Part shown: piece after piece, positions 33,631 through 42,173 of the stretch | Numbering within the stretch: the stretch's first letter is position 1 | Layout of the letters: each line of letters opens with the position of its first letter | DNA from: Streptomyces microflavus | GTDB lineage: Bacteria; Actinomycetota; Actinomycetes; Streptomycetales; Streptomycetaceae | DNA: 64,000 nt | Assembly (NCBI RefSeq): GCF_014650075.1 | Contig: NZ_BMUG01000002.1 | Coordinates: 248,001-312,000, forward strand | Direction of reading: 5' to 3' | Translations under genes and position numbers: made by a program | Notes under the pieces: model-generated | What the model was told of the DNA's origin: nothing | Seen by the model: only the letters and a program-made list of their open reading frames with translations | The model's database searches: none

Positions 33631-34173
33631 GTGCGATCCTCCGTCCTGTCCTGTCAGCTTCACGGTGAGGCGGCCGCCGGGGTCCTTGCTGTAGGCGATC
33701 GTGCAGGTCAGCTGGCGTAGCGCAGTGGTGTTCAGGTCCTTCAGGGGGAAGGGGAGGTGGGTTGTGACCGTGGAGCCGGAGGTGGGGTCGATCTTGATCG
33801 TCGCGCCTGGGCGGGTGGGGGGAAGGGCCGTCGTCAGGCCTGCGGCTCTGTCTTTCGGGCGGGGGCCGGTGAGCAGTTCCGCGATGGCCTTTTCCGTCGT
33901 TGGGGGGCCGATTGTGCCGGCGGGGCCCGGTTCGGTGTATTCGTCGCCGAAGCCGGGTGACGAACCGACCGTCCGGATCACGGGGTTCAGGCGCCCGTCG
34001 GGGGTGCGGAAGAAGAGGATCACCTCTTCACTGCGGTTGTAGAAGGCCTCTACGGTCGCGGGGCCACCCGCCTCGATGACGTCGGACTCCTGGATGCCGC
34101 AGCCGCCCAGCAGCGGTACGGCGGCCGCGACGGCGAGGGCCGCCGCGCGTCGGTGTGGCCGCGTGCGCCTCAT
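33592..34173 (-). CDS. Lipoprotein of a two-component operon
   Basis: A 193-residue lipoprotein: Arg-rich start, hydrophobic AAALAVAAAVPL and lipobox LGGC. The mature part looks like a small GerM-type beta domain (ATVEAFYNRSEEVILFFRTPDGRLNPVIRTV ... LTTALPPTRPGATIKID) with two Cys near the end. The start overlaps the sensor-kinase stop by 4 nt. Lipoproteins encoded with sensor kinases (as in the CseA and AfsQ loci) often tune the kinase at the membrane surface; that role is inferred here. Confidence 0.75.
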   Translation of the reverse strand: MRRTRPHRRAAALAVAAAVPLLGGCGIQESDVIEAGGPATVEAFYNRSEEVILFFRTPDGRLNPVIRTVGSSPGFGDEYTEPGPAGTIGPPTTEKAIAELLTGPRPKDRAAGLTTALPPTRPGATIKIDPTSGSTVTTHLPFPLKDLNTTALRQLTCTIAYSKDPGGRLTVKLTGQDGGSHSDTCGLPSGTPG

Positions 34174-35696
34174 GCGGTGGCCTCCTCGGCGTGGAGCGGG
34201 ATCTCCACGGTGAAGACCGCACCGCCCTCGGGGAGGTTCCCCGCGCGGATCGTTCCGCCGTGCAGGCGTACGTTCTCCTGGGTGATCGCCAGTCCCAGGC
34301 CGCTGCCCGCCGAGCGGGTACGGGCCGCGTCGGCCTTGTAGAAGCGGTCGAAGATGTAGGGGATCGAATCGGGGTGGATGCCGGGGCCCCGGTCCGCGAC
34401 CTCCGTTATCAGTACGGGTGTTCCTGTCGGGCGTTCGCCGGTGCGCAGGCGTACCGTGACCGGCGCGCCGCCGTGGCGCAGCGCGTTGCCGACCAGGTTG
34501 GCGATCACCACGTCGAAGCGGCGCGGGTCGAGCCGGGCCCGGATGCCGGTGGGGAGTTCGGCGTGGACCCGGTCGTCCTCGGTCCAGTGCCGGTTCTGGA
34601 GGGTCTTGCGGATGGTCTCGGCCACATCGACCTCGTCGGCGTTCAGTTCGGCCGCGCGGGCGTCGAAGCGGGAGATCTCCATCAGGTCCTCGACGAGTAC
34701 GGCGAGCTTTCCGGTCTCCGCGCTGACCAGCCGGACCGCGCGGGCGGTGTCGGAGTCCAGGTGGTCCGCGTCCTCGTCCAGGACCTCGGTGACGGCGAGC
34801 ATTCCGGCGAGGGGGGTGCGCAGTTCGTGCGAGACGTCGGAGGCGAAGCGGCGGGCGCGCGCCTCCGCCTCGCGCAGTTCGTGCACCGAGTCCTCCAGTT
34901 GGGCCGCCGACTCGTTGAAGGTGTCGGCCAGGTCCGCCAGTTCGTCGTTGCCGCGTACCGCGATCCGGGTGTCGAGCCGGCCGCTGCCCATGCTCCTGGC
35001 CGCGCGGCGCAGTTCCCGTACCGGGCGCAGCACACTGCGGGCGGCGATCAGGCCGGGTACCAGCGCGACCGCGAGACCGGGCAGGGCGCCGTCCCGGGCG
35101 GCCGTGAGGAGGGCGTCCACGTTGATCTGCTCGTCGGTCATCCGCATGACGGCGTACAGGACGAGCCCGCTGGGGAGCGTGTCGTACGGGCCGGTCCTGA
35201 AGACCGTGGGCATGGCGATCGTCAGGTAGAGGACGCCGTCCTTGACGACCCGCTCGAAGCTGCCGTACGGGTTGGCGAGCGCGGCCCGGCGCAGTCCGGG
35301 GGTGATGACGGTGGAGACGGGGTTCTCGCCGGAGGAGGCGCGGACCGAACCGTACTCGGCGAACACCACCCAGGGGCGCGGCTTGCCCTTGCGGGCGAGG
35401 TCGCGCAGGACCTCCTCCATCCCCTCCTCCTGGACGGGCAGGCCGAAGCCCGTCTGCTGGACCTGTTCGCGGAACGTCGAGACCGCCGTGTCCTGGGCCG
35501 TCTTCAGCAGCGCGTTGCGGGCCTCGCGGTAGGTCAGCGCCGACGTCGTACCCGCGCTGACGGCGGCGACCAGGAGGAACGCGGCCAGCAGGCGCGTGCG
35601 CAGGCCGAACGCCCGGACTCGGGAACGCTCTTCGGGGCCCGTACGTCTTCCTTCGGCCGGTTCCGTGTTCCTGCCGCGGCGCGGGAGGGGGATCAC
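34170..35696 (-). CDS. Two-component sensor histidine kinase
   Basis: A 508-residue membrane kinase. TM1 is at about residues 30-55; an extracytoplasmic sensor of about 130 residues follows, then TM2 at about 180-200, HAMP, and HisKA with H-box FASDVSHELRTPLAGM. The ATPase domain has N-box VIANLVGNALRHGG, G1 VADRGPGIHPD, F-box YIFDRFYKADAAR and G2 GSGLGLAI. It forms an operon with the upstream OmpR-type regulator (4-nt GTGA overlap) and the downstream lipoprotein. The neighbouring MurJ-like and FemABX genes suggest envelope-stress sensing, as in CseBC/AfsQ systems. Confidence 0.92.
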   Translation of the reverse strand: MIPLPRRGRNTEPAEGRRTGPEERSRVRAFGLRTRLLAAFLLVAAVSAGTTSALTYREARNALLKTAQDTAVSTFREQVQQTGFGLPVQEEGMEEVLRDLARKGKPRPWVVFAEYGSVRASSGENPVSTVITPGLRRAALANPYGSFERVVKDGVLYLTIAMPTVFRTGPYDTLPSGLVLYAVMRMTDEQINVDALLTAARDGALPGLAVALVPGLIAARSVLRPVRELRRAARSMGSGRLDTRIAVRGNDELADLADTFNESAAQLEDSVHELREAEARARRFASDVSHELRTPLAGMLAVTEVLDEDADHLDSDTARAVRLVSAETGKLAVLVEDLMEISRFDARAAELNADEVDVAETIRKTLQNRHWTEDDRVHAELPTGIRARLDPRRFDVVIANLVGNALRHGGAPVTVRLRTGERPTGTPVLITEVADRGPGIHPDSIPYIFDRFYKADAARTRSAGSGLGLAITQENVRLHGGTIRAGNLPEGGAVFTVEIPLHAEEATA

Positions 35697-36376
35697 AGCG
35701 GGCCGAAGCGGTAGCCGAAGCCCCGCAGGGTCTGGACGTAACGCGGGCTGCGGGCGTCGGGCTCGATCTTGGAGCGCAGGCGGGCGACGCAGGCGTCGAC
35801 CAGCCGGGCATCGGCGTGGAACGTGTGCTCCCAGACGTTCTCCAGGAGCTGCTGTCTGCTGAACACCTGCTCGGGTGCGGCGGACAGGTGCAGCAGGAGC
35901 CTCAGCTCCGAGGGGGCGAGCGACAGCGGCCGGCCGGCCTTGGTGACCGTCAGCCCGACCCGGTCGATGGTGAGCTCCCCGTACACCTCGATGGCCGGGC
36001 GGCCCGGTCCGCTGTCGTCCATGCGGCGCAGTACGGCACGGATCCGGGCCTCGATCACCTCGGGGCGGGCGGGCTTGACGATGTAGTCGTCGGCGCCGGC
36101 CTCCAGGCCGATGACCACGTCGAAGTCGTCGCCGCGCGCGGTGAGCATGATGATCGGCAGCTGGCTGTGCTCGCGGACCTGCCGGCAGACCTGTACGCCG
36201 TTCATCCCGGGCAGCATCAGGTCGAGCAGCAGCAGATCGGGGCGGAATTCGGCCAGCGCGGCGAGGCCGGCCTCGCCGGTCCCGGCCGCCCGTACGTCGT
36301 GGCCGCGCCGGCGCAGGCCGAGTTCGACCCCCTCGCGTACGGCGGGGTCGTCCTCGATGAGGAGCACGCGGGGCAT
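35693..36376 (-). CDS. OmpR/PhoB-type response regulator
   Basis: A 227-residue regulator. The receiver domain begins MPRVLLIEDDPAVREG, has phospho-acceptor Asp in LLLDLMLPG, Thr in MLTARG and Lys in IVKPARP. The C-terminal winged helix (ELRLLLHLSAAPEQVFSRQQLLENVWEHTFHADARLVDACVARLRSKIE) ends RGFGYRFGPL. It is the first gene of the regulator-kinase-lipoprotein operon. The sequence resembles AfsQ1/CseB but not closely enough to name it. Confidence 0.93.
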   Translation of the reverse strand: MPRVLLIEDDPAVREGVELGLRRRGHDVRAAGTGEAGLAALAEFRPDLLLLDLMLPGMNGVQVCRQVREHSQLPIIMLTARGDDFDVVIGLEAGADDYIVKPARPEVIEARIRAVLRRMDDSGPGRPAIEVYGELTIDRVGLTVTKAGRPLSLAPSELRLLLHLSAAPEQVFSRQQLLENVWEHTFHADARLVDACVARLRSKIEPDARSPRYVQTLRGFGYRFGPL

Positions 36377-36446
36377 CGGCGGTTCTCCCTGGGGGTCGTT
36401 CCGGTGGGGGTTGGGGGGGCAGTGGTGGCGGTGGTCCTGCGCGTGG

Positions 36447-38192
36447 TCAGGGGTGGGGGGCTCGTCGACGTACACGCAGGAGAAGCGCGTTCAGTTCGGC
36501 CAGGCGCAGTGGACGGGCCAGCAGGGCGAAGGTGAGGACGACGGCCGCAGCGCCGGCACCCGCTGCGGCCAGGGCACCCGCCGGTTCCGCTCCCCGGGCC
36601 GCCAGGTGGCCCAGCGCGGTGGCGGGGACCGCTGCGAGCAGCAGGCGTACGTGGGCGGCCGCGGCGGACGACCGCAGGAGGCGCGGCGCGGCGGACGACC
36701 GCAGGGGGCGCGGCGCGGAGAGCCTGCGGCTCAGCACCCGGGCGGTCACCGCCCAGCCCGCGCAGAGCGCCAGCGAGTACGCCGCCGCCATGCCCGTGAC
36801 GGTCCAGCGGGCCGGGAGCAGGTGCGCGGCGGCCAGGGACAGCCCCGCGTTGAGGGCGACAATCACCAGGTTGAGGAAGAACGGCGTACGGGTGTCGGAG
36901 AGCGCGTAGAACGCGCGGGACAGCACGTACTGGCCCGACAGGGCGACGAGCCCCGGCGCGAAGGCCATCAGGATTCCGGCCATCGCGGCCGTGTCGGCGG
37001 CGCTGGTCCTCCCGTACCCGAAGACCAGCGCCATCAGCGGATGGGCCAGGGCCAACAGCGCGCAGGCCGCGGGCACGACGGCGGCGGCACTCACGCGCAG
37101 GGCGTGCGAGACGTCGTGCCGTACGGCGGCGGTCTCCCCGTCGGCGGCGGCCGCGCTCATCCTGGGCATCAGGGCGGTCACCACGGAGACCGTGATGATG
37201 CCGTGCGGTACGACCCAGAGGACGTAGGCGTTGTTGTACGCGCCGAATCCGGGGCCGCCGTCGAGGCCCGCGGTCGTGGCGAGGCGGGTGGTGACCCAGT
37301 ACGCGGCCTGGTTGGCGAGGACCAGCAGCACCAGCCAGCCGGCCGCGCGGAGAGGGCGCGTCAGTCCGCTGCCGCGCCAGTCGAAGCGGGGCCGCCAGCG
37401 GAAGCGGGCCGCGCGCAGACCGGGGACGAGCGCGAGTGCCTGGACGGCGATCCCCGCCGTCGTGCCCCAGCCGAGCAGGGCGGTCCCGGCCGGGGTGAGC
37501 GTCTCCCCGGGTCCCGTACCCAGGGCGAGGGCCAGGTACAGGCCGAAGACGGACATGACCACGATGTTGTTCAGGACCGGCGCCCACATCATCGCGCCGA
37601 ACCGGCCCCGGGCGTTGAGTATCTGGCCGAGGAGGGTGAACAGGCCGAGGAAGAAGATCTGGGGCAGGCAGTAGCGGGCCAGCGCGGTCGTCATGGCGGC
37701 CTGCCGGCCGCTGTAGTCCGTGTACGCGTCGACGATCGCGGGCGCCGCCCACACCGCGGCCGCGGTGATGGCCAGCAGGGCGATGACGCAGACGGTGACG
37801 AGCCGGTCGGTGTACGCCGCTCCCCCGTCGGCGTGCTCCTTCGCGGCCCTGACCAGCTCGGGTACGAAGACGGCGTTCAGCGCGCCGCCGAGGAGCAGCA
37901 TGTAGACGATGGTGGGGAGGGCGTTGCCGACCGCGTAGCCGTCGGCGGTCGGGCCGATGGTGCCGAGCGCTGCCGCGACCACGGCGGAGCGGGCGAAACC
38001 GGTGGCCCGGGCGACGACGGATCCGGCGGCCATGACGGCGCTGCCTCGGGGGACGGAGGCCGCTCCCGGTGGTGCCGTCTCCGGTGGTGCCGCCGCCTTC
38101 GGTGCCGCCGTCTGCTCCGGTGCCGTCTCCGGTGCCTTCTTGGTGGCTTCCGCGTGGGGTGTGGCGGCGTGTGTTGTCGGTGACTGCTTCAT
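36447..38192 (-). CDS. MurJ-like lipid II flippase / MviN-family protein
   Basis: A 581-residue polytopic protein with about 14 transmembrane helices after an Ala/Pro/Glu-rich cytoplasmic leader of 45 residues. MOP-superfamily features are clear: VARATGFARSAVVAAALG, ADGYAVGNALPTIVYMLLLGGALNAVFVPELVRAA and GAMMWAPVLNNIV. MurJ flips lipid II for peptidoglycan synthesis. The 4-nt overlap with an upstream FemABX peptidyltransferase gene fits work on cell-wall precursors. It is shorter than the multi-domain mycobacterial MviN, so it may be a paralogue and not the essential MurJ. Confidence 0.85.
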   Translation of the reverse strand: MKQSPTTHAATPHAEATKKAPETAPEQTAAPKAAAPPETAPPGAASVPRGSAVMAAGSVVARATGFARSAVVAAALGTIGPTADGYAVGNALPTIVYMLLLGGALNAVFVPELVRAAKEHADGGAAYTDRLVTVCVIALLAITAAAVWAAPAIVDAYTDYSGRQAAMTTALARYCLPQIFFLGLFTLLGQILNARGRFGAMMWAPVLNNIVVMSVFGLYLALALGTGPGETLTPAGTALLGWGTTAGIAVQALALVPGLRAARFRWRPRFDWRGSGLTRPLRAAGWLVLLVLANQAAYWVTTRLATTAGLDGGPGFGAYNNAYVLWVVPHGIITVSVVTALMPRMSAAAADGETAAVRHDVSHALRVSAAAVVPAACALLALAHPLMALVFGYGRTSAADTAAMAGILMAFAPGLVALSGQYVLSRAFYALSDTRTPFFLNLVIVALNAGLSLAAAHLLPARWTVTGMAAAYSLALCAGWAVTARVLSRRLSAPRPLRSSAAPRLLRSSAAAAHVRLLLAAVPATALGHLAARGAEPAGALAAAGAGAAAVVLTFALLARPLRLAELNALLLRVRRRAPHP

Positions 38193-39397
38193 CGGCGCTT
38201 CAGGTACGCCTGGAAGGCATGGTGAAGCGCATGGTTGGCGCTGCCGCCCAACGGCCTCTCCCATTCCCCCAACGTCTCGACGACCTGCCCACCGGTGCCG
38301 AGCTTCCACCGCAGCAATCCGTACGCACGTTCCTCCGGATCGAGACAGGAGGGTACCCCGCGCATGTCGTAGACATCGGCGCCGATGGCGTGGGCGTCCT
38401 GCAGCATCCGCCACTGAAGGGCGTTGGAGGGTCGGACCTCGCGGCGGTGGTCGGCCGAGGCGCCCGTCTGGTACCAGGCCCGGCGGCCCACCGTGATCAT
38501 CGTGTGGGCGGCCAGGATCTCGCCCTGGTGGCGGGCCAGGTAGAGCTTCATCCGGCCCGGCTCCTCCGCGTTGAGCGCGGCGTACTGGCGCTCGTAGTAG
38601 GCGAGCGAGCGGCCGAGGCGGAAGCCGTCGCGCCGTTCGGTGATGGCGAGCAGCCTGCAGAACTCCGGGAGGTCCGCCGCGCTGCCCACCACCACCTCCA
38701 CGCCCTCCTTCCGGGCCCGTCGCACATTGCGGCGCCACTCCTGGTTGAGCCCGGACCACAGGTCCTGTGCGGTGCGTCCGGCGAGCGGTACGTGGAAGAC
38801 GTGCCGGGGCTGGGCGTCCCCGTCCTCGCCGGTTCCGTCGCCGCCGCAGCGGCGCCAGCCCCGGGCCCGCAGCCGGTCGGCGACGGCCGCGCCGAGCGGG
38901 TCGACCTCACTGGCGAGGACGTCGCCCAGGCGTCGGCCCGGACCGGTGAGCGGCTTGAGCCGGGCGGCGCTCCAGCGCCGGTAGGCGGGCGACGGGCCGA
39001 TGCGCACGGCGAAGGCGCCCGTTCGGCGCAGGTGCTCCAGGAGCGGGTCGAGCCAGCCGTCGACGTCGGGGCCGCTCCAGTCGGCGACGGGCCCTTCGGG
39101 GAGGTAGGCGAAGTACTTACGGGTGCCGGGGAACTGCCGCAGCAACACCAGGGCCACGCCCGTGAGTTCGCCCGCCTCCGGGGCCGGCCCCCAGCCGAGC
39201 AGTTGGGAGCGCCAGCCCTCCTTGACGTCGGCCCAGGACGGGCACTGGAGGAAACCGGCGCCGAGGGCCTCGCCGCCGGGGGAGGCGAGGAAGGCGCGGT
39301 AGGTCTCCGCGGTGATGGTTCGCAGGGCCACGTCCCCGTTCCGTGCCGGGCGCACGGGGCTGGACGACGAGGACGACGGCACGAGCAGCGCTGACAC
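38189..39397 (-). CDS. FemABX peptidyltransferase family protein
   Basis: A 402-residue protein with twin GNAT-like folds. Signatures include FLQCPSWADVKEGWRSQLLGWG near the N-terminus, SGLNQEWRRNVRRARKEGVEVVVG and the C-terminal ADVYDMRGVPSCLDPEERAYGLLRWKLGTGGQVVETLGEWE. FemABX enzymes add amino acids from aminoacyl-tRNA to the lipid II side chain (FemX adds the first Gly in Streptomyces). Its gene overlaps the MurJ-like gene by 4 nt. A repeat array lies just upstream of its start. Confidence 0.88.
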   Translation of the reverse strand: MSALLVPSSSSSSPVRPARNGDVALRTITAETYRAFLASPGGEALGAGFLQCPSWADVKEGWRSQLLGWGPAPEAGELTGVALVLLRQFPGTRKYFAYLPEGPVADWSGPDVDGWLDPLLEHLRRTGAFAVRIGPSPAYRRWSAARLKPLTGPGRRLGDVLASEVDPLGAAVADRLRARGWRRCGGDGTGEDGDAQPRHVFHVPLAGRTAQDLWSGLNQEWRRNVRRARKEGVEVVVGSAADLPEFCRLLAITERRDGFRLGRSLAYYERQYAALNAEEPGRMKLYLARHQGEILAAHTMITVGRRAWYQTGASADHRREVRPSNALQWRMLQDAHAIGADVYDMRGVPSCLDPEERAYGLLRWKLGTGGQVVETLGEWERPLGGSANHALHHAFQAYLKRR

Positions 39398-39437
39398 GGT
39401 CTGGCCTCTCCTTCTCCCCGGACCTGTCGCGGGGACG

Positions 39438-39533
39438 CTCCCCGCGCGGTTCGCGGGGGTGTTTCCCGCGGCTGTCGCGGGGGGGCTTCCCGCGGCTGTC
39501 GCGGGGGTGCTTCCCGCGGCTCTCGCCGGGGGC
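39438..39533. repeat. Four 24-bp tandem repeats upstream of the FemABX gene
   Basis: Units starting at 39438, 39462, 39486 and 39510 share CTTCCCGCGGCTGTCGCGGG, and each can form a small hairpin. In one leftward frame they encode an 8-residue repeat of RGKHPRDS type that is not in frame with FemABX. The rest of the 362-nt gap (39398-39759) shows no gene apart from the leader of the L,D-transpeptidase. Confidence 0.85.
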
Positions 39534-39759
39534 GCTCCCCAGCTCTTCTGCGGGGATGCAGAGGATGCTCACAGCGCTTCATGACCGCTCCGCGCGGCGA
39601 ATGTGACCGGACCATGACCGTTCTTCACCAGTCGCCGTCACATCGCTCCGACGCCTCTGACCTCGGGTTTTCCGGCTCTACAGTCACAACATCACCGACT
39701 CGCCCGCTCTCGTGGCGCTCACGGCTCTCGTGGTTCTCGTGGCTCTCCCGGAGGTCCTG

Positions 39760-40980
39760 TTGTCCCGCCTGTCCCGCCCGTCCCGCACACGCGTTCTAGC
39801 CCATCCCCGCGTCCGGGCCGCCGTCGTGGCCGCCCTGCTGTCGCCGCTCGCCGCCTGCTCGTCGAGCGCCCCCTCCGACACCTCGGTCACCAAGGTGACG
39901 CCGAGCCCCGACGACCGCCCCGTCACGGTCACCGTCACGCCCGCAGGGGCGAAGGCGCGGGCCGGCGAGCCCGTACGGGTCACGGCCACGAGCGGCCGCC
40001 TCACCTCGGTGACCGTCACCGACGCCAAGGGCCACCGGCTGGCCGGTGAGGTCGCCGCCGACGGCCGGTCCTGGGTCTCCGGCCGCAAGGCCGTACCCGG
40101 CACGGCGTACACGGTGGCGGCGGCGACCCGGAGCGCGGGTGGAACCGCCGGCAGCACCAGGGCGGGCTTCACCACGGCTCCGGCGGACAAGGTCAACAAG
40201 GTCGACTGGCGACCGGGCGCCGGGGCCACCGTCGGCATCGCCCAGCCGATCTCCCTGGTCTTCGACCATCCGGTCAAGAACCGGGCCGAGGTCGAGAAGC
40301 AGCTCCGGATCACCACCTCGAACGACACCGAGGGCTCCTGGGGCTGGATGCGCGACTGGTCGGGCCGGGACCGGGTGGACTGGCGGCCCAGGACGTACTG
40401 GAAGCCCGGGACCGAGATCACGCTGAAGGCCGAGCTGAACGGCACCGACTCGGGCGCGGACGGCGGCTGGTTCGTCCGCGACTACACGACGGCCTTCACC
40501 ATCGGCACCAGGCAGATCGTCGAGGTCGACCTCGACCGCCACCGGCTCTCCCTCGTACGCGACGGGAAGACGGTCCGCCGCATACCGGTCTCCGGCGGCA
40601 CACCCGGCGGCGACAAGCGTTCCTGGCGCGGGACCGCCGTCCTCATGGCCAAGGAGGGCACGATCAACATGAACTCCGAGACGGTGGGCCTCCGCGACGC
40701 CTACAACAAGATGGTCGACCACTCCATGCGGCTGACCTGGTCGGGCATGTACGCCCACGCCGCCCCGTGGAACGCCAAGTACTTCGGCCGGTCCAACCAG
40801 AGCTCCGGGTGCATAGGGATGAGCGACGCGGACGCGGCCTGGTTCTACGCGCAGGTGCGGCCGGGCGACCCGTTCGAGATCACCGGCAAGGACACCAAGG
40901 GCGTGGTCGAGCCCGGGAACGGCTTCGGCGCGTGGAACCTCTCGTGGGCAGAGTGGCAGCAGCGGAGTGCGCTGCGCTGA
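39760..40980 (+). CDS. L,D-transpeptidase lipoprotein (Ldt, YkuD domain with Ig-like domains)
   Basis: Forms 3-3 peptidoglycan cross-links outside the membrane. A lipobox signal (RVRAAVVAALLSPLAAC) is followed by two Ig-like domains (about residues 45-230) and a YkuD catalytic domain with HAAPWNAKYFGRSNQSSGCIGMS, nucleophile Cys351, as in LdtMt2-type enzymes. The TTG at 39760 is chosen because GGAGG stands 6 nt upstream and it leaves a normal lipoprotein signal. A GTG at 39712 would add a second hydrophobic stretch and has no good ribosome-binding site. Confidence 0.88.
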   Translation: MSRLSRPSRTRVLAHPRVRAAVVAALLSPLAACSSSAPSDTSVTKVTPSPDDRPVTVTVTPAGAKARAGEPVRVTATSGRLTSVTVTDAKGHRLAGEVAADGRSWVSGRKAVPGTAYTVAAATRSAGGTAGSTRAGFTTAPADKVNKVDWRPGAGATVGIAQPISLVFDHPVKNRAEVEKQLRITTSNDTEGSWGWMRDWSGRDRVDWRPRTYWKPGTEITLKAELNGTDSGADGGWFVRDYTTAFTIGTRQIVEVDLDRHRLSLVRDGKTVRRIPVSGGTPGGDKRSWRGTAVLMAKEGTINMNSETVGLRDAYNKMVDHSMRLTWSGMYAHAAPWNAKYFGRSNQSSGCIGMSDADAAWFYAQVRPGDPFEITGKDTKGVVEPGNGFGAWNLSWAEWQQRSALR

Positions 40981-41191
40981 GGACGGCCAGGGTCCGGGGC
41001 GGGCCGGTGGGCCGGTGGGCCGATGACCGTGCCCGCCGGGCCACAGCCTCTCCGCCACCCCCGCCCCTTGGGCCGATCGGCTCAGGCGCGGCGAGCCTCG
41101 GGCGGGTGGGCGGGTGGCGCCGGAAGATGGGCGGGGCGCCGGTCCCGGGCGGGCCTGGTGGCATCGCCCCGCCGCGTGGAGAGGCCCGGAT

Positions 41192-42025
41192 ATGAAAGCG
41201 TTCGACGATCCCGATCCCGGTGCCGATCCCGGTGGCCACTACGGCGAGGCCTTCTTCAGCCCCGACGCGGCGGGCGAAGGCGAGCGCATCGACTTCGGGG
41301 CCCTCGCCTACGACGACATCACCATGGCGCGGCTGCGGGCGCTGGGGGCGGGGCCCGGGTGGCGGTGCCTCGATGTGGGTGCCGGTACCGGCACCGTCTC
41401 CCGTCGGCTGCTGGACGAGGCCGGGGTGACGAGCGTGCTCGCCGTGGACCGCGACGTACGGTTCCTCGGTGAGCTGTCCGTGCCGGGGCTGGACGTCCGG
41501 GAGGCCGATATCACCGGCCCGGACTTCGTCTCCGGCCCGTTCCACCTCGTCCACGCGCGCTTCGTGCTGATGCATCTGCCCGAGCACGACCGCCTGATCG
41601 GCGCACTGGCCGAACTCGTTGCGCCCGGCGGGGTGCTGGTGCTCAGTGACGCGGTCGACCTGACGAGCGACCGGGCGCCCGGCACTCCGTACACGGCGGC
41701 CATGCGGGCGATGTGGCAGGGGCTCGGGGCCACCATCGGTACCGATGTCTCCTGGGTGCCGTCCTACCCGCGGCTGCTGCGGGAGGCCGGGCTCGGGCCC
41801 GTCGCCGCCGAGATCCATGTGCCGCCGCTTCTGCCGGGCAGCCCCATCAGCCGTTTCTGGGCGGACACGTGGGAGCGCAGCAGAGAGGCGATGGTCTCCA
41901 CCGGACTCGTCGACGACGAGGCGGTGGACGCGGCGGTCCGGTACCTGGGCTCCGACGAGTGCGCCGCGCTGTCGGCCGGCATGCTCACCGCCTGGGGACG
42001 GAAGCCGGGGGAAGGCGCCCGCTGA
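41192..42025 (+). CDS. SAM-dependent methyltransferase (class I)
   Basis: A 277-residue class I methyltransferase. SAM-binding motif I is CLDVGAGTGTVSRRLL, with acidic motif II VLAVDRDVRFL, motif III DITGPDF and HARFVLMHLPEHDRLIGALAELVAPGGVLVLSD. The N-terminal HYGEAFFSPDAAGEGERIDFGALAYDDIT resembles small-molecule methyltransferases. GGAGAGG precedes the ATG at 41192. It is monocistronic and its substrate is unknown. It lies outside the biosynthetic cluster. Confidence 0.85.
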   Translation: MKAFDDPDPGADPGGHYGEAFFSPDAAGEGERIDFGALAYDDITMARLRALGAGPGWRCLDVGAGTGTVSRRLLDEAGVTSVLAVDRDVRFLGELSVPGLDVREADITGPDFVSGPFHLVHARFVLMHLPEHDRLIGALAELVAPGGVLVLSDAVDLTSDRAPGTPYTAAMRAMWQGLGATIGTDVSWVPSYPRLLREAGLGPVAAEIHVPPLLPGSPISRFWADTWERSREAMVSTGLVDDEAVDAAVRYLGSDECAALSAGMLTAWGRKPGEGAR

Positions 42026-42173
42026 GCGCTGCCCGGTCCCGTACCGGCGGCTGACTTCGCGGGGTACGCCACCAACGTCCCGTAACGGCAAAGGACTTCG
42101 AGGGTTACGGCACCGGCGTCCCGCTCCAGCCGGGTGGAGCGGGACGCCGGGGTCGATGAGGAGGGGTGCTGCC

